Positions 1 through 7,547 of a stretch of DNA of 19,747 nucleotides are shown here, piece after piece. Source of the DNA: Colwellia sp. (GTDB lineage: Bacteria; Pseudomonadota; Gammaproteobacteria; Enterobacterales; Alteromonadaceae); the NCBI GenBank assembly GCA_003521815.1, contig DPHE01000060.1:1512-21258 (forward strand). The letters run 5' to 3'. The notes under the pieces are model-generated. The model ran no database searches and was not told where the DNA came from. It was given only the letters and a program-made list of their open reading frames with translations. Each line of letters starts with the position of its first letter. Positions within the stretch are counted from its first letter, which is position 1. Both the position numbers and the translations under genes were made by a program.

Positions 1-33
1 CTTATCGACAATAATATACCCGTCCATGGCGTG

Positions 34-3000
34 TTATTTATCCCAAGCTTGTTGGTTTAAGTCAAAAGCTTGGCGTTGACTAAACCATGAAAATGCTGCG
101 GGCACAAATAAGAACGATAACAACGTTGTTAATACAGTACCGCCTGCTATAGCAACAGCAAAAGGTGGCCAAAATCCTCCTCCAGCCAAAATCAAAGGCA
201 AGAAGCCTCCCACCGTCGTAATTGTTGTAGACGTTATATGGCGCGTACAACTTTGTACGCCTTTAATAATGGCATTTTGATTACCTTGTACTGCTTGAAC
301 ATCACTTTTTAATTCAGCAACAATAACGATAGCGGCATTGATGGCTAGTCCCATTAGGCCTAATAAGGCAATTATCACGGTGAAACCAAATGGGTAACCA
401 AACATATACACGGTTAGTAATCCTAAACCTACAGATTGTATTGCAGAGAAGAAGATAATACCACCAAGTCTAAAGGAATTGAATGACAGTACTATCACGG
501 TTATTAATAAAGTAAAAATAACCCCTACGCTAGCAAGTAATTGACCAACCGCGTTATTACGTTCGGACGACTCACCGCCAATTTCCATTTTGTACCCTAC
601 GGGTAACTGGTAATTTTCTGCTGCGATGTTTGCATTAACTCTGCTCAAAACTATGCTGGGTAAAACCCCTGAACGAATATAACCTTCAATAACATTTACC
701 CTAGAGCCATTACGGTGTGGAATGGCACCTCGACTAGGTTTTAGTGAAAAATCAGCGATTGCTGTTAATGGGATAGGCTGCGTATTATCCCCCATGCTTG
801 GGCTAAGTAAATTGATATTAGCTAAAGCATTGATAGTAGATCTGTCGTCATTGGCTAGTCGAACGCGTACAGGAATTGATTCGGTGGCTTCAATAATAGA
901 TCCGTTAACTTGTCCGCTTAAGCTGCCTTGCAATTGCTCGGCAATATCAACTAAAGATAAACCTAGTAAGGCTGCTGCTTCTTCATCGGCATTTACCCAC
1001 ACTTTAGGTGTACCAGGCTGAAGTGAAACACGTGTATGAATAATATCAGTAGTTTGCGTCATTATTTTTCGAATGTCATCACCAATAACTTTTAGGGTAT
1101 CTAAGTTAGGGCCGTATACACGTAATTCAACCGGTGCATTAAAAGGAGGTCCTTGTTCTAGTTTTCGTACTAATATTTGTGCCTGCGGTATTAATTCATC
1201 TAAGGCCGATTGTAGTTTAGGAATTAAATTATTGACGGTTTTAAAATCAGTTGTTGTGATCATGGCCTGACCATAATTTTGAAAACCATCTTTTGTGGGT
1301 GTTAAATTATAATAAAAGGAAGGCGCATTCTTCCCTAGAAACCAACGGATTTTTTTTATTCCTTGTTGTTGATAAAGATAGTCACTTATTTGTTGGCTAG
1401 TGACTTGTGTATTTATAATACTGCTTTGTGTTGGCATAAAGAGTTCAATTTGGAACATATCGCGATCAGAAGGTGGAAAGAATTGTTCGCTTAACTGGGT
1501 TGATAGAACAAAGCCTAATAAAGGTAAGCTAAATACGGTGATTATCGTTGTTTTTTTATAAGTCAGCGCCCAGCGCAATCCTTTTTCAAATAATTTATTT
1601 AGTTTAGGTAGGTGAATTCCTACTTGATACCAGTGACTATTGTTCTTGATAGATCCTTTTGGCGCTAATCCTTTAGGAATAAAACGCCCAGCTAAGCCAG
1701 CGACAATAGTATGAGAAATCACATAAGAGCCTATAAGCGAAAAAATAACGCTATAAGCGATGCCAGAAACAAATTCACCTGCAGAGCCGGGCATTAAAAT
1801 AAGAGGCATAAAAGCTAAAATAGTGGTGATTGTTGAACCAAGTAAAGGGAGCCATAAGTGTTTTACTGCAAAGCTAACACTGTCAAGTCGGCGCATACCC
1901 TCTTGGCGTTTAGTTTGTATAGTGTCTGTCATCACGATGGCGTTATCGACCATAATACCTAAAGCCACGACTAAACCTGTTACTGACATTTGGTGAATTG
2001 GTATGCCATAAAAGTTCATGACAGAAAGCGTAAACAATACCGTTAAAGGTAAAGAAGCGGCCACAATTGCAGCCGAGCGCCAGCCTAATGTGACCAACAA
2101 TACCATTGAAATTAAAATAAAACCCAGCGCTATATTATCGATTAAATCGCCAAGACGCTTTTCTGTATAAGTATTTTGATCAAATAAGACGTCAAGTTCA
2201 ATATTTTGTGGCAAGTGTTTAGCATATTCAGCTAACTCATCCTTTATATGCGCGCTCCATTGATCTATACGTAAATTTGGCAGCATACGAACGGCTACTA
2301 CCACAGCGGGTTTATCATTAACAATAGCCATTTCTTGGGCAGGCCAAGCTAAGCTTTTACTTACTTTTGCTATGTCGCCTAATCGCAGAATGGTACCTGA
2401 ACCGCTTTCTTTAATTGGGATGTTTTCAATACGTGTCACGCTGTTAAAAGCGCCATTTAATTCCACTTGCATCTGGTTGTGTTGATTCACCAATTGCCCA
2501 GCAGATACTTTGGCATCAGATTGTTGAATTTTCTGGGCTATAACCTTACTGGACAGATGTAACTGACTACTAAGTCCAGGTTCTATTTCTACTAAAATTT
2601 CTTCTTGCCCATGACCAAAAATACTGACTAAATCAGTGCCAGTGACAATACGTAAACGGTTTTGAAGATCATTAGCATAGCGACCTAAACTCGCAATATC
2701 ACTTGGACTATCGCCTTGCCAATTTAAAGCGATAAGTTGGGTAAAAGCGTAACTTCTATCATCTTCTAACGTAGGCGATAGTGTCTTTGGTGGAAATTGT
2801 GGAGCCACGTCATTAAGTAAATCTCTAATCCTAGACCAAATAGGTAGGGAGTTTGTCACTTCATCGTGCAGTTCAAGTTTTACCGCTGAAATACCAGGTC
2901 GTGATACTGAGGTAATATTTTTTATTTCAGAAATTTTTCGTAGTTTTTGTTCTATTTTTTCGGTAATGAGCACTTCAATACGTTCAGCACTCGCGCCGGG

Positions 3001-3147
3001 TAAGCGCGTTAGAACGCTTGCGTGCCTGTTTTCCATCCGTGGGTCTTCCATTCTTGGCATCGTGGATAATGCACCAAGCCCTGAAACAATTAATAGAATA
3101 ATGGCAAGTGACATTAACCGACCATTTTTAACAAATGAACGGATCAT
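34..3147 (-). CDS. RND-family efflux pump, inner-membrane permease subunit
   Basis: This is a 1037-residue proton-driven exporter of the AcrB/AcrD/AcrF superfamily, the usual length for the family. It sits in the inner membrane and would work as a trimer with the fusion protein encoded just upstream and an outer-membrane TolC-type channel not found here. TM1 lies near residues 12-30. Two clusters of membrane segments (about 335-490 and 865-1020) alternate with large periplasmic loops. The TM4 motif is GIMVDNAIVM, with D401 matching the first of AcrB's two key aspartates and N402 replacing the second. The TM10 position of AcrB Lys940 appears to be Asn937 within GLAINAAIVIV, so the proton relay differs from AcrB. 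Its start overlaps the stop of the fusion-protein gene (ATGA), implying translational coupling. The substrate cannot be read from the sequence. Confidence 0.93.
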   Translation of the reverse strand: MIRSFVKNGRLMSLAIILLIVSGLGALSTMPRMEDPRMENRHASVLTRLPGASAERIEVLITEKIEQKLRKISEIKNITSVSRPGISAVKLELHDEVTNSLPIWSRIRDLLNDVAPQFPPKTLSPTLEDDRSYAFTQLIALNWQGDSPSDIASLGRYANDLQNRLRIVTGTDLVSIFGHGQEEILVEIEPGLSSQLHLSSKVIAQKIQQSDAKVSAGQLVNQHNQMQVELNGAFNSVTRIENIPIKESGSGTILRLGDIAKVSKSLAWPAQEMAIVNDKPAVVVAVRMLPNLRIDQWSAHIKDELAEYAKHLPQNIELDVLFDQNTYTEKRLGDLIDNIALGFILISMVLLVTLGWRSAAIVAASLPLTVLFTLSVMNFYGIPIHQMSVTGLVVALGIMVDNAIVMTDTIQTKRQEGMRRLDSVSFAVKHLWLPLLGSTITTILAFMPLILMPGSAGEFVSGIAYSVIFSLIGSYVISHTIVAGLAGRFIPKGLAPKGSIKNNSHWYQVGIHLPKLNKLFEKGLRWALTYKKTTIITVFSLPLLGFVLSTQLSEQFFPPSDRDMFQIELFMPTQSSIINTQVTSQQISDYLYQQQGIKKIRWFLGKNAPSFYYNLTPTKDGFQNYGQAMITTTDFKTVNNLIPKLQSALDELIPQAQILVRKLEQGPPFNAPVELRVYGPNLDTLKVIGDDIRKIMTQTTDIIHTRVSLQPGTPKVWVNADEEAAALLGLSLVDIAEQLQGSLSGQVNGSIIEATESIPVRVRLANDDRSTINALANINLLSPSMGDNTQPIPLTAIADFSLKPSRGAIPHRNGSRVNVIEGYIRSGVLPSIVLSRVNANIAAENYQLPVGYKMEIGGESSERNNAVGQLLASVGVIFTLLITVIVLSFNSFRLGGIIFFSAIQSVGLGLLTVYMFGYPFGFTVIIALLGLMGLAINAAIVIVAELKSDVQAVQGNQNAIIKGVQSCTRHITSTTITTVGGFLPLILAGGGFWPPFAVAIAGGTVLTTLLSFLFVPAAFSWFSQRQAFDLNQQAWDK

Positions 3148-4331
3148 TCTTGGCTACCTGCGATATTGGCTAATACTTGTGTTGATGCCTTAACTACTTG
3201 CCCGCCCACATAACGATGTACACCTTGAGCAACTATTTTATGTGGTTCTAAGGATAAGCCATTTATATACGCTGAACGTTCGCTAGTATGTAAAACATTA
3301 ACTGTTGCTGGCTGCAATTGAAAACGATTATTTGAGTCACCAGTAGGGGAGGCAATAAATAGTTGCCATTGGCCACGAACTCCGTCCGTAATGGCATTAA
3401 GTGGTAACCAAAATCCAGGTTTTTTGATTTTTTGTTCAATGGTTACTCTGACAAGTTGGCCGTTATAGCTGTTGCCTTTATCAAGTTTTTTCAGCATTTT
3501 TAATCGCAGCTGTACCGTTCTATTTACCGTATTGATTTGCTGACCAATGGCAATTAACTTGGCTTGTTTCGTTTTATCAATAAGCGTTGTATTATCTATT
3601 GTTATATTAAAAATTTGTCCTAAAACTAATGTACTCGCTACTTTTCTGGGAATGCCGACATTGATTTCATTATTTGCCTTCTCTATGAAACGAAAACTTG
3701 GCTGGCTAATATTGCTTAGGTCACCATTTGAAATAAATCGCTCGGTGATTACACCATCAAAAGGGGCAATTAATGCGGACTTTTCTCTTTGATATTGCAA
3801 GGTGTTAATACGCGCATTTAATCCGCTTATTTGCGCTTGAAGGATTTTATTTTCACTATTAAGCTCATCAAGGCGTTGCAAAGAACTATAGCCATCGTTG
3901 ATTAATGTTTTTATCCGGCTTAAATTCGCTTTGTTCAATGTTATTTGTGCTTGTGCTTGTTTTTTTTGTGACTGTAGTTCAGTTGTTTTATAGTTAAGTA
4001 ATTGGGTATCTTGTTGAGCAAGTAATTGCCCTTTCTTTATCACATCCCCACTATCTACCAAAACATCACTTATTCTTCCTGAATATTCGAAGCTAAGACT
4101 TGTGTGTTGTTTTGCTGTGATTTGACCTAGATAGTTTCTCGCGATGGTATAACTTTTTTCTGGGGAAATGGTGAGTAATGAAGCACTTTGCTGGTAACTA
4201 TTAGTGGCCTCTTTCTTTTCTACCGCTTTTGAACAGGCAGTCAATGTAGAAGCGGTGAGAAAAATTAAAAGGATTAATTTAATTCTGACTAACGTAAATT
4301 GGAAAGGGTTAGTTTTATTGTGTTGTATCAT
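3144..4331 (-). CDS. RND efflux membrane-fusion (adaptor) lipoprotein
   Basis: This 395-residue periplasmic adaptor of the HlyD/AcrA type would join the RND pump to an outer-membrane channel. The N-terminus has a hydrophobic signal (about residues 14-30) ending in a lipobox LTAC, so Cys33 should be lipidated. Two lipoyl-like half motifs (about 80-110 and 184-205, the second containing APFDGVITERFISNGD) flank an alpha-helical hairpin rich in Gln, Leu and Lys (about 111-183). Beta-barrel and membrane-proximal regions follow. It is the first gene of a two-gene operon with the pump and is divergent from a TetR regulator. The ribosome site before the ATG is weak: only an AGG about 11 nt away. No TolC homologue lies in the window, so a shared channel is probable. 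Family assignment is firm; substrate is unknown. Confidence 0.92.
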   Translation of the reverse strand: MIQHNKTNPFQFTLVRIKLILLIFLTASTLTACSKAVEKKEATNSYQQSASLLTISPEKSYTIARNYLGQITAKQHTSLSFEYSGRISDVLVDSGDVIKKGQLLAQQDTQLLNYKTTELQSQKKQAQAQITLNKANLSRIKTLINDGYSSLQRLDELNSENKILQAQISGLNARINTLQYQREKSALIAPFDGVITERFISNGDLSNISQPSFRFIEKANNEINVGIPRKVASTLVLGQIFNITIDNTTLIDKTKQAKLIAIGQQINTVNRTVQLRLKMLKKLDKGNSYNGQLVRVTIEQKIKKPGFWLPLNAITDGVRGQWQLFIASPTGDSNNRFQLQPATVNVLHTSERSAYINGLSLEPHKIVAQGVHRYVGGQVVKASTQVLANIAGSQE

Positions 4332-4412
4332 TTATCGGTACCTAAAAAAAATAAAAGTGCTTAACAAAAATTAACAAAGGGGTATAAAATAATAATAAAC
4401 TGCACTAATCAC

Positions 4413-4473
4413 AGTCTAACAAATATTAGTTTAATAATAACAAACTAGACTGTCTAGTCTATTTTGATAGAAT
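4413..4473. promoter_or_regulatory. Divergent efflux/tetR control region with nested palindromes
   Basis: The gap between the adaptor gene and the tetR gene holds two overlapping perfect palindromes. ACTAGAC-T-GTCTAGT is at 4444-4458, and TAGACT-GTCT-AGTCTA is at 4446-4461. A further AGTCTA half site is at 4413-4418. A tetR promoter can be drawn as TAGACT (4446-4451), 16 bp, then TAGAAT (4468-4473) with an upstream TG (extended -10). The palindromes would then cover its -35 and spacer. On the minus strand TTGTTA-N17-TTTATT could drive the efflux operon and overlaps the 4413 half site. TetR-family repressors commonly bind such dyads between divergent genes; that this is the operator is inference. 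Confidence 0.55.
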
Positions 4474-4513
4474 GGTAAAATAAGCAAATGAAAAATCGAC
4501 GTAGAGAGGCATA

Positions 4514-5125
4514 ATGGTTAATAAGCGCAGTAAAAACGAAGTCAAGCGGTACCAAATACTCGATGCCGCGGTTAGTCTGTTTACCAAGCAGGGATACGCT
4601 GGAACAAGTATGGATCTGATTGCTAAAAATGCGGATGTTTCTAAACAAACTGTTTATACTCATTTTGGCAGTAAAGATGAGTTGTTTTCGGCATCTATTG
4701 AATATAAATGTGAATCGCTACAGATAGTAGATTTATCACTTCATGACTTATCTGATCCCTATACTGTTTTATTAACATTAGCGCAAAGTTTTACCGAGTT
4801 TATGACATCTAAAGAAGTCTGTGCGGTACATAAAATATGTGTATTCGAGTCAACAACCTATCCACAAGTATCTGAGATATTTTATAAAGCAGGGCCACTG
4901 AGAATAATTAATGAGGTAAGTCTGTTGATGCTTAAGTTGCATCAACAGAAAATACTCACTATTGAACATCCCAGACATGCTGCCTCGCAGTTTTTAAATA
5001 TGATGAAAGGGGAGCTGTGGATGCAAATAGAATTTAATATTCAAGAGCGTGTATCTCCCGAGGAAGTTGAAGCTTATTTACGCAATAGTGTGGCTTTTTT
5101 TATCCGAGGTTATGCTATTAAGTAA
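4514..5125 (+). CDS. TetR/AcrR-family transcriptional repressor of the divergent efflux operon
   Basis: This 203-residue protein has a typical TetR N-terminal DNA-binding domain. Residues 12-60 contain ILDAAVSLFTKQGYAGTSM followed by a helix-turn-helix ending in SKQTVYTHFGSKDELF. The C-terminal half (about 70-200) is a helical ligand-binding and dimer domain resembling the AefR-like class; the ligand is unknown. The ATG is preceded by AGAGG at a suitable distance, supporting this start. It is divergent from the adaptor/pump pair with 182 bp between, the classical arrangement for a local repressor that also controls itself. The palindromes at 4444-4461 are the likely binding site. Family is certain; the regulatory target is inferred from position. 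Confidence 0.92.
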   Translation: MVNKRSKNEVKRYQILDAAVSLFTKQGYAGTSMDLIAKNADVSKQTVYTHFGSKDELFSASIEYKCESLQIVDLSLHDLSDPYTVLLTLAQSFTEFMTSKEVCAVHKICVFESTTYPQVSEIFYKAGPLRIINEVSLLMLKLHQQKILTIEHPRHAASQFLNMMKGELWMQIEFNIQERVSPEEVEAYLRNSVAFFIRGYAIK

Positions 5126-5208
5126 CAAGAACTCGTTAGGTGTACTGGGTAACTCGCTACTTTTCTTACTACCCATTTAAACGCCATAACGTAAAGCTTC
5201 TTTTAACC

Positions 5209-5253
5209 TTGCAGCAATAAAAAATACTCTTTCTAATTTAATAATTATATTAG
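5209..5253 (+). promoter_or_regulatory. Candidate pgi promoter with overlapping palindrome
   Basis: TTGCAG (5209-5214), 17 bp, then TCTAAT (5232-5237) makes a reasonable sigma-70 promoter about 90 bp before the pgi start. A 21-bp imperfect palindrome at 5233-5253 (CTAAT at one end, ATTAG at the other, one mismatched pair) overlaps the -10 and the expected start of transcription. It could be an operator, but the region is very AT-rich and chance is possible. Confidence 0.35.
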
Positions 5254-5325
5254 TGTCATAAATATGTTTTACTATTAAACGTAAAAATATTTTTATTTAC
5301 TATTTATGCTTTAACAGGAATCACT

Positions 5326-6966
5326 ATGTCAGATCGTCAAACATTAGCTAGTTGGAAATCATTACAGCAGTTAGCACAAGAAAAAAAATCTCAGCATATG
5401 AATACCTTCTTTGCCAACGATGTTAAACGTTTTGAAAAATTCTCAATCGAGCTACCTAATATGTTACTCGACTATTCTAAAAACTTGATTGATAGTGAAA
5501 CACTTGATTGTTTATTATCGCTAGCAAATGAAACTGAAGTTTGTGATTGGCGAACTAAAATGTTTACTGGCGCTAAAATTAATAAAACGGAAGACCGAGC
5601 CGTATTACATACAGCATTACGTCGTCAAAGTAATGAGCCTTTAATTGTTGATGGTGAGAATGTAACTGAACATGTTCAAAATCAATTAGCTAAAATGGAA
5701 GTTTTTGTTGATAAAGTTCGACAAGGTCATTGGTTGGGTTATTCAGGAAAACGCATTACTGATATCGTTAATATTGGCGTTGGTGGCTCAAATCTAGGCC
5801 CTCAAATGGTCACTGAAGCACTGAAACATTATAGTGATGACGGTGTTAATGTACATTATGTTTCTAATGTTGATGGAGCACAAATTGTTGAAGTGCTACG
5901 ACCATTAGATCCGCAAAAAGTATTATTTATTGTTTCGAGCAAAACCTTTACTACCACAGAAACTATGACTAACGCTAAAACGGCAATTAAATGGTTAACA
6001 AGCTCATCTTTTGACGAAAAGTCAGTGGCAAAACATTTTGTTGCGGTAACAGCCAATAAAGAAAATGCCATGGGTTTTGGTATTGAAGAACACAACATCT
6101 TTGATATGTGGGATTGGGTTGGAGGCCGTTTTTCATTATGGTCAGCTATCGGCCTTGCTATTGCACTTGATTTGGGATTTGACAAATTTAAAGAGTTATT
6201 AGAAGGGGCGTACGAGATGGATCAGCATTTCATTAATGCGCCACTTAAAGATAACATGCCAGCCATTATGGCGTTAATTAGTGTATGGAATACCACCTTC
6301 TTAGGTGCTCATTCACAAGCTATTTTACCTTATGATCAAACACTTCATATGCTTTCCGCTTACCTACAACAAGCAGAAATGGAAAGTAATGGTAAGTCAG
6401 TCACTTGGGATGGAGATGAAATAAATTATGCCACAGTACCGTCAATCTGGGGTGAATTAGGCATTAATGGGCAACATGCCTTTTATCAATATCTTCACCA
6501 AAGTAATAATGTTGTCCCTGCGGATTTCATTGGCTCAGTAGAAAGTGTCACACCTGTTCAGGGTCACCATGAAACCTTAATGGCGAACTTTTTTGCACAA
6601 ACACAAGCCTTAATGGTGGGTGTTGATGAACAACAAGTAAGGGCTGATTTAAAAGCGAAGGGGCGCACGCCAGATTATATTAATAAAGTATCGCCTCATA
6701 AAGTTCATAAGGGGAATAGGCCAACTAATACTATTTTGTTAAAGCGTATTGACCCTAAAACCTTAGGTAGCTTAATTGCTGCTTATGAGCACAAAATATT
6801 TGTTCAGGGTATTATTTTACAAATATGCTCATTTGATCAATGGGGAGTTGAATTAGGTAAAGGACTGGCTGCTGAAATACAAGAAGAGTTAAGCACTAAT
6901 TCTATTTCAGAGAAACACGATTGTTCTACGGCAAGTTTGATGAGATTTTATCAAAAGGCTAAATAG
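5326..6966 (+). CDS. pgi: Glucose-6-phosphate isomerase
   Basis: This cytoplasmic enzyme interconverts glucose-6-phosphate and fructose-6-phosphate in glycolysis and gluconeogenesis. It has 546 residues, close to the E. coli enzyme (549). Visible signatures are VNIGVGGSNLGP (148-159), the phosphate-binding SSKTFTT stretch (204-210), WVGGRFSLWSAIG (264-276) with R268, MESNGK (352-357) with the catalytic base Glu353, NGQHAFYQ with His384, and FDQWGVELGK (503-512) with Lys512. These correspond to the catalytic Glu, His and Lys of the known family. The ATG follows AGGA with about 8 nt spacing. It stands alone, with its own candidate promoter. No cofactor or regulatory domain is visible. Confidence 0.98.
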   Translation: MSDRQTLASWKSLQQLAQEKKSQHMNTFFANDVKRFEKFSIELPNMLLDYSKNLIDSETLDCLLSLANETEVCDWRTKMFTGAKINKTEDRAVLHTALRRQSNEPLIVDGENVTEHVQNQLAKMEVFVDKVRQGHWLGYSGKRITDIVNIGVGGSNLGPQMVTEALKHYSDDGVNVHYVSNVDGAQIVEVLRPLDPQKVLFIVSSKTFTTTETMTNAKTAIKWLTSSSFDEKSVAKHFVAVTANKENAMGFGIEEHNIFDMWDWVGGRFSLWSAIGLAIALDLGFDKFKELLEGAYEMDQHFINAPLKDNMPAIMALISVWNTTFLGAHSQAILPYDQTLHMLSAYLQQAEMESNGKSVTWDGDEINYATVPSIWGELGINGQHAFYQYLHQSNNVVPADFIGSVESVTPVQGHHETLMANFFAQTQALMVGVDEQQVRADLKAKGRTPDYINKVSPHKVHKGNRPTNTILLKRIDPKTLGSLIAAYEHKIFVQGIILQICSFDQWGVELGKGLAAEIQEELSTNSISEKHDCSTASLMRFYQKAK

Positions 6967-7013
6967 CTTTTAGGCAAAAGTCGAATTGGTTTCAATTTAA
7001 AATAGTTCTTTAA

Positions 7014-7169
7014 CTACTTTACACTATAGCCGTTCCAGCTAAATGATGCCTCTTCAAGTGGAGCGGGTATATATTGATTATCTCTTATAAAAATACGTTT
7101 GATATCACTTAAATCCCTTGTGTCTTTTCTAAAACTATGTATAATGCGCGCCTCGATGAAAGGATGTTG
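7014..7169 (-). pseudogene. Possible C-terminal remnant of an unidentified gene
   Basis: An open minus-strand frame without a usable ATG encodes about 51 residues ending NQYIPAPLEEASFSWNGYSVK and a TAG stop at 7014-7016. The composition (RKDTRDLSDIKRIFIRDN, then a Pro/Glu/Trp-containing tail) looks more like real protein than like random AT-rich translation. Going upstream the frame stops at a TAG about 36 nt beyond 7169, inside the deaD promoter. I do not recognise the family. It may be the decayed tail of a lost gene or a chance frame. Confidence 0.25.
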
Positions 7170-7174
7170 TTTTT

Positions 7175-7220
7175 TTCGACAGAAGCAACAATTGCACTAT
7201 AATTTATAAGGACGTGCATT
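7175..7220 (+). promoter_or_regulatory. deaD promoter with cold-box-like transcript start
   Basis: TTCGAC (7175-7180), exactly 17 bp, then a perfect TATAAT (7198-7203) predicts transcription starting near 7210. The first bases of that transcript, GGACGTGCATT (7210-7220), match 7 of 11 positions of the E. coli cold-box consensus TGACGTACAGA, which also lies near the 5' end of cold-shock mRNAs. The promoter is well supported by sequence; the cold-box reading is inference. Confidence 0.6.
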
Positions 7221-7547
7221 ATTTATTGATGTCATTATGTAGAATGAACAATAAGTAAATAAATCGAGAATTAGTGGGGGTTATACCGCCCAATAGACTT
7301 GCCCAGCTGAACATTTCGTTTCCAGCAGAAATATAGTGTGACACTACACTATGCGCTTTAAGTCTTCCTGGTGGTTTCCTCGTATGATGTACGCAGGTTA
7401 TAGACTTAGCAATTTAAAAATTATTTATCAGTACACTTTTCGCTTTTGATCTTTCATAGATCAATGTGTCGATTGAAGGTGTTCTATTCTTTTGTGATTT
7501 TTTTGTGCTCTTCGTTAATACCTGCTTTGCGAAGATGAAATTAAATT

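Larger units (their letters stand above)
6967..7547 (+). promoter_or_regulatory. Long gap: promoter and about 340-nt leader of deaD, plus a possible gene remnant
   Basis: The first part (6967-7170) holds a possible decayed minus-strand reading frame, listed separately. The second part is upstream control DNA of deaD: a promoter at 7175-7203 and a putative untranslated leader from about 7210 to 7547. The leader contains several short hairpins: TAGTGT-G-ACACTA (7334-7346), TTGATCT-N5-AGATCAA (7446-7464), TCAAT-N6-ATTGA (7461-7476) and CTTCG/CGAAG (7510-7534). The last is followed 13 nt later by the start codon. Long structured leaders are known for cold-shock mRNAs such as E. coli cspA and csdA. 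That this leader acts the same way is inference. Confidence 0.5.

Noticed and set aside
1..27. Minus-strand ATG at 25-27 that could begin another gene (nine codons to the window edge).
   Set aside because: Too short to judge; no ribosome site, and it lies just after the pump's stop. Sequence beyond the edge is needed.
5856..6185. 109-codon minus-strand frame opposite pgi, and similar antisense frames opposite the pump (722-1270, 1760-1996) and lolC (12227-12415).
   Set aside because: All lie wholly inside well-identified conserved genes and show no family features of their own.
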